DNA of 18,348 nt from GCA-2862585 sp049890295. GTDB taxonomy: Bacteria > Bacteroidota > Bacteroidia > Flavobacteriales > UBA7312. The stretch covers positions 1 through 18,348 of the forward strand of contig JBMHBP010000003.1 of the NCBI GenBank assembly GCA_049890295.1, given 5' to 3'. Position numbers and translations under genes: made by a program. The notes below the pieces were generated by a model, which ran no database searches, was not told the DNA's origin, and worked only from the letters and a program-made list of their open reading frames with translations. The stretch's first letter is position 1. Each line of letters begins with the position of its first letter. Positions 15,942 through 18,348 of the stretch are shown here, piece by piece.

Positions 15942-16892
15942 ATGAGTACAAATCAATTTGGTAAAAATGGATGGACCCCCGATAGAATTAAAGATCTTAA
16001 GGGTAAAATATATGTTATAACTGGAACAACTAGTGGAACTGGTTATGAAGCGGCAAGAATATTGTTGTCAAAAGGAGCAAAAGTTATAATGCTCAATAGG
16101 AACCCTCAGAAAGCAATTAATACTATTGAAGCACTTAAACAAAAGTTAGGCAACCATATAGATGTGGTAAATATTAAAATTGATTTAGGTAAACAAGACT
16201 CTGTTAAATCAGCTGCAGAAGAGGTTCTCAAAACGGTATCAAGAATTGACGCATTAATATGTAACGGTGCGATTGGTCAAGTTCCGAAACAACACTATAC
16301 AGTTGATGGATGGGAAAGCCAAATGGGAGTTAACTATTTTGGACATTTCACATTACAGGCATTACTATACCCATTGATTGATAAATCCCAAGGCCGAATA
16401 GTTACTGTTGGAAGTTTAGGTTATGATATGGGATTAAAGACCATTAAATTCGATGATTTAAACTGGGACAAAGACTATACTCCAAATAATGCATATAGTC
16501 AAAGTAAGCTAGCTCAAATCATGACAATATATGAGTTACAGAATAGATTACAGGAGGCAGGCAAATCCGGAGTTAAAGCATATGCATGTCACCCAGGCTC
16601 TTCTAGAACTTCTTTAATTTCAACTAGTGGAAGCTTCATGATGAAAGTTATTTTCGGTTTAATGAAAATGTCACCACTTACCCAACCAGCAAAAAATGGA
16701 GCATATCCAGAATTGATGTGTGCAACTGAACCAGACTTAGACCAAACTGGATTCTACGGACCAACAGGCAGAAGTAACTGGGTGGGACCCGTTGGAGCAC
16801 ATGAAATAAAACCTCATGCTAAGGACAGAGAAGTGTCTAAGAAGTTATGGGATTTATCAGAAAGAGTTACAGGGGTTAAATGGAACTTTTAA
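15942..16892 (+). CDS. Short-chain dehydrogenase/reductase, protochlorophyllide-reductase/retinol-dehydrogenase-like group
   Basis: This soluble NAD(P)H-dependent oxidoreductase of the classical SDR type has 316 residues. The Rossmann glycine motif TGTTSGTG is at 27-34. LNRN (51-54), with an arginine after strand 2, suggests NADPH preference. NGAIG (108-112) replaces the usual NNAG, catalytic Ser158 is in TVGSLG, and the YxxxK pair is Tyr185 and Lys189 in YSQSKLA. A CHPGSSRTSL loop and a longer C-terminal tail (FYGPTGRSNWVGPVGA) resemble the light-independent relatives of plant protochlorophyllide reductase and retinol dehydrogenases. The substrate is unknown, and nothing indicates photosynthesis. 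The open frame extends to a TTG at 15909, but homology starts after the ATG at 15942, which I prefer. The 122-nt gap before it has no clear promoter or hairpin. Confidence 0.85.
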   Translation: MSTNQFGKNGWTPDRIKDLKGKIYVITGTTSGTGYEAARILLSKGAKVIMLNRNPQKAINTIEALKQKLGNHIDVVNIKIDLGKQDSVKSAAEEVLKTVSRIDALICNGAIGQVPKQHYTVDGWESQMGVNYFGHFTLQALLYPLIDKSQGRIVTVGSLGYDMGLKTIKFDDLNWDKDYTPNNAYSQSKLAQIMTIYELQNRLQEAGKSGVKAYACHPGSSRTSLISTSGSFMMKVIFGLMKMSPLTQPAKNGAYPELMCATEPDLDQTGFYGPTGRSNWVGPVGAHEIKPHAKDREVSKKLWDLSERVTGVKWNF

Positions 16893-16909
16893 AGTTTGGT
16901 TTTAGTAGT

Positions 16910-16917
16910 TATATTTG
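16910..16917 (+). promoter_or_regulatory. Candidate -7 promoter element for the membrane-protein/AraC pair
   Basis: TATATTTG matches TAnnTTTG exactly and lies 18 nt before the ATG at 16936. No TTG stands 17-23 nt upstream; a TTTG at 16895-16898 is only 11 nt away. The element overlaps the alternative TTG start at 16915, which argues that translation begins at 16936. Confidence 0.4.
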
Positions 16918-16935
16918 AATAAACAATTATTTGTA

Positions 16936-17436
16936 ATGGATATTTTAAAAACAGCCACTGATTGGGCAAAAGCTGAAATGTTTTCTACTGCATTTTTCAT
17001 ATATTTTGGAATTGCTTTTATCCTGCTAGGGATTGGGTTTTGGCAGTTAGGTAAGACAGATTTAGCTAAAGCGTATATTTTTCCTGCGATAATAGCTGGC
17101 ACATTGCTAATGATCATTGGATTAGGTTTGTTTTTTACTAATAAGACTAGGGTCACTCAATTTGAAGAAGCCTATAAGAAAAGTGAATCAGCATTTGTTC
17201 AGTCAGAAATTGAACGTACTGAAAGTACATTAAAAGAGTACAAAAACGTTGTGTTTACTGTTATTCCTATAATAATTGCAATTTGTGCTATTTTATTGAT
17301 TTTCTTTAAAGCACCCTTGATGCGAGCAAGTATGGTTACTTCTATCGCAATGCTAATTGTTATTCTTTTAATTGATGGAACAGCTCATGCAAGAATTCAA
17401 ACTTATCATAAACAACTTATATCGATAACTAAATAA
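16936..17436 (+). CDS. Uncharacterised four-helix integral membrane protein
   Basis: I do not recognise this 166-residue protein. Four hydrophobic segments are visible: about 16-37 (FFIYFGIAFILLGIGFW), 47-68 (PAIIAGTLLMIIGLGLFF), 105-124 (VVFTVIPIIIAICAILLIFF) and 130-147 (ASMVTSIAMLIVILLI). Between helices 2 and 3 lies a charged, helix-prone stretch (about 69-104, rich in Glu, Lys and Ser) that could be a short coiled coil. An even number of helices puts both ends on the same side, probably cytoplasmic. There is no signal peptide, catalytic motif or cysteine pair. The frame extends 21 nt upstream to a TTG, but a -7-like box overlaps it, so the ATG at 16936 is chosen. The next gene, an AraC regulator, starts 4 nt after the stop, so the two are surely co-transcribed. 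Confidence 0.75.
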   Translation: MDILKTATDWAKAEMFSTAFFIYFGIAFILLGIGFWQLGKTDLAKAYIFPAIIAGTLLMIIGLGLFFTNKTRVTQFEEAYKKSESAFVQSEIERTESTLKEYKNVVFTVIPIIIAICAILLIFFKAPLMRASMVTSIAMLIVILLIDGTAHARIQTYHKQLISITK

Positions 17437-17440
17437 ATTA

Positions 17441-18348
17441 ATGATGAAACATTTCAATACGCTTTCTTCATACTTTGATTATCTAGAGCTTCCTTTACCT
17501 GAGCATCCAATGTTTAGTGTAAAGTCCGCTATCGGTGATGATTTTCTTCCTTGTCCAAGAAAAAGTTCTCCACCAATTACCAATGACTGTTATTCTATAA
17601 GTTTGAAAAAAGTTACAAGCGGTGAATTGAATTACGGACGAACAAAGTATGATTTTACCAACGGTGCAATGTTCTTCATGTCACCAAGACAAGTCTTGCA
17701 ATGGGATAGTAATGCGGTGTTCGAACAGAAAGGGTTTTCAATCAACTTTCATGAAGACTTTGTTAAGGGTACAGAATTAGCTCAAAAAATCAATAAGTGC
17801 GGTTTCTTTTCATACTCTGCAAATGAAGCTTTGCATCTTTCGCCAAGTGAAGAGAAGCAAATGGAGTCTATTGTTGAGAACATAGTAATTGAATATCATA
17901 ACAATCAAGATTCTTTCAGTAAAGACATCATCATTTCTCACCTAAGTACTTTATTGAAGTATGCTAATCGTTTTTATGAGAGACAGTTTATCAATAGACA
18001 GGAAATGTCTATAGACTTGTTGGAGCAGTTTAATTATAGTTTGGAGGAATATTACCAGTCTGGAAAACTGCAAGAGAAAGGGATTCCTAGTATTGATAAA
18101 ATTGCCAATAAAATGTCTGTTACTCAGCGATATCTGAGTGATACACTCAAAAAAGAAACTGGAAAAACGACAACTGAGCACGTTCAATTGTTCTTAATAA
18201 ATGAATCAAAAGATTTACTGTTAACTCCAAACGCTTCAATCTCAGAAACAGCTTATCAACTAGGGTTTGAATACCCTCAGTATTTTTCACGATTGTTTAA
18301 GAAAAAGGTTGGGCTAACCCCAAAAGAGTTTATAGAGAATCACTCTAT
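17441..18348 (+). CDS. AraC-family transcriptional regulator (runs off the window, 3' end missing)
   Basis: An uninterrupted frame of 302 codons begins at ATG 17441 (a second ATG is at 17444) and has no stop before the window ends. The C-terminal ~100 residues are a full AraC/XylS double HTH. The first helix-turn-helix is IDKIANKMSVTQRYLSDTLKKETGKT. The second is ISETAYQLGFEYPQYFSRLFKKKVGLTPKEF, which carries the family signature. The N-terminal ~190 residues, with an NGAMFFMSPRQVLQW segment, look like a cupin-type sensing domain and contain no membrane segment. The domain is complete at the edge, so only a few residues should be missing. It follows the four-helix membrane protein by 4 nt and lies two genes from the SDR; AraC regulators of this kind often control a neighbouring SDR gene, which makes that gene a plausible target by inference. 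Confidence 0.88.
   Translation, partial: MMKHFNTLSSYFDYLELPLPEHPMFSVKSAIGDDFLPCPRKSSPPITNDCYSISLKKVTSGELNYGRTKYDFTNGAMFFMSPRQVLQWDSNAVFEQKGFSINFHEDFVKGTELAQKINKCGFFSYSANEALHLSPSEEKQMESIVENIVIEYHNNQDSFSKDIIISHLSTLLKYANRFYERQFINRQEMSIDLLEQFNYSLEEYYQSGKLQEKGIPSIDKIANKMSVTQRYLSDTLKKETGKTTTEHVQLFLINESKDLLLTPNASISETAYQLGFEYPQYFSRLFKKKVGLTPKEFIENHS

Noticed and set aside
1..18348. CRISPR array, insertion sequence, tRNA or prophage
   Set aside because: No regularly spaced repeat series, transposase, integrase, clover-leaf sequence or phage gene was seen on either strand.

Overview
The window is chromosomal DNA from a low-GC member of the Bacteroidota, most likely a gliding, aerobic, free-living member of the Flavobacteriia or Cytophagia. 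Three things support this. It carries type IX secretion and gliding genes (gldJ, porU, porV and a porP/sprF-like gene), which are known only from this phylum. Starts lack Shine-Dalgarno sequences and have A/T-rich leaders. Two promoters match the Bacteroidota pattern TTG-N20-TAnnTTTG exactly. I cannot assign a genus.

Layout: 1-196 has no gene, only two small inverted repeats. 197-1497 holds a small XRE-type regulator converging on anmK (anhydro-MurNAc kinase, cell-wall recycling); this stretch looks richer in GC than the rest. 1550-2689 is an acyl-CoA dehydrogenase, divergent from anmK. 2712-6266 is a two-gene polysaccharide-export unit: an outer-membrane SLBB/Wza-type protein and a Wzz-type inner-membrane chain-length protein. 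7513-6263 (minus) is murF, preceded on the same strand by gldJ (9142-7568) and a porP/sprF-like gene (10194-9172). A 177-bp divergent intergenic region separates these from porU (10372-14085) and porV (14135-15328). ispF follows porV by 11 nt and appears to start with TTG. 15942-16892 is a short-chain dehydrogenase. A four-helix membrane protein (16936-17436) and an AraC-family regulator (17441 to the window end, no stop seen) close the window.

How the genes fit together: murF-gldJ-porP and porU-porV form one envelope and secretion neighbourhood. GldJ is an outer-membrane lipoprotein needed for gliding and type IX secretion. PorP-like proteins are outer-membrane barrels tied to the same apparatus. 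PorU and PorV form the attachment complex that cleaves the C-terminal signal from secreted cargo and anchors it. anmK and murF both serve peptidoglycan metabolism, and the Wza/Wzz pair serves surface polysaccharide, so most of the window concerns the cell envelope.

I found no convincing undescribed system. The least explained parts are the regulatory architecture between porP and porU, a terminator-like palindrome touching the murF start, and the uncharacterised membrane-protein/AraC pair at the right end. No rRNA, tRNA, CRISPR array, insertion sequence or prophage gene was seen.
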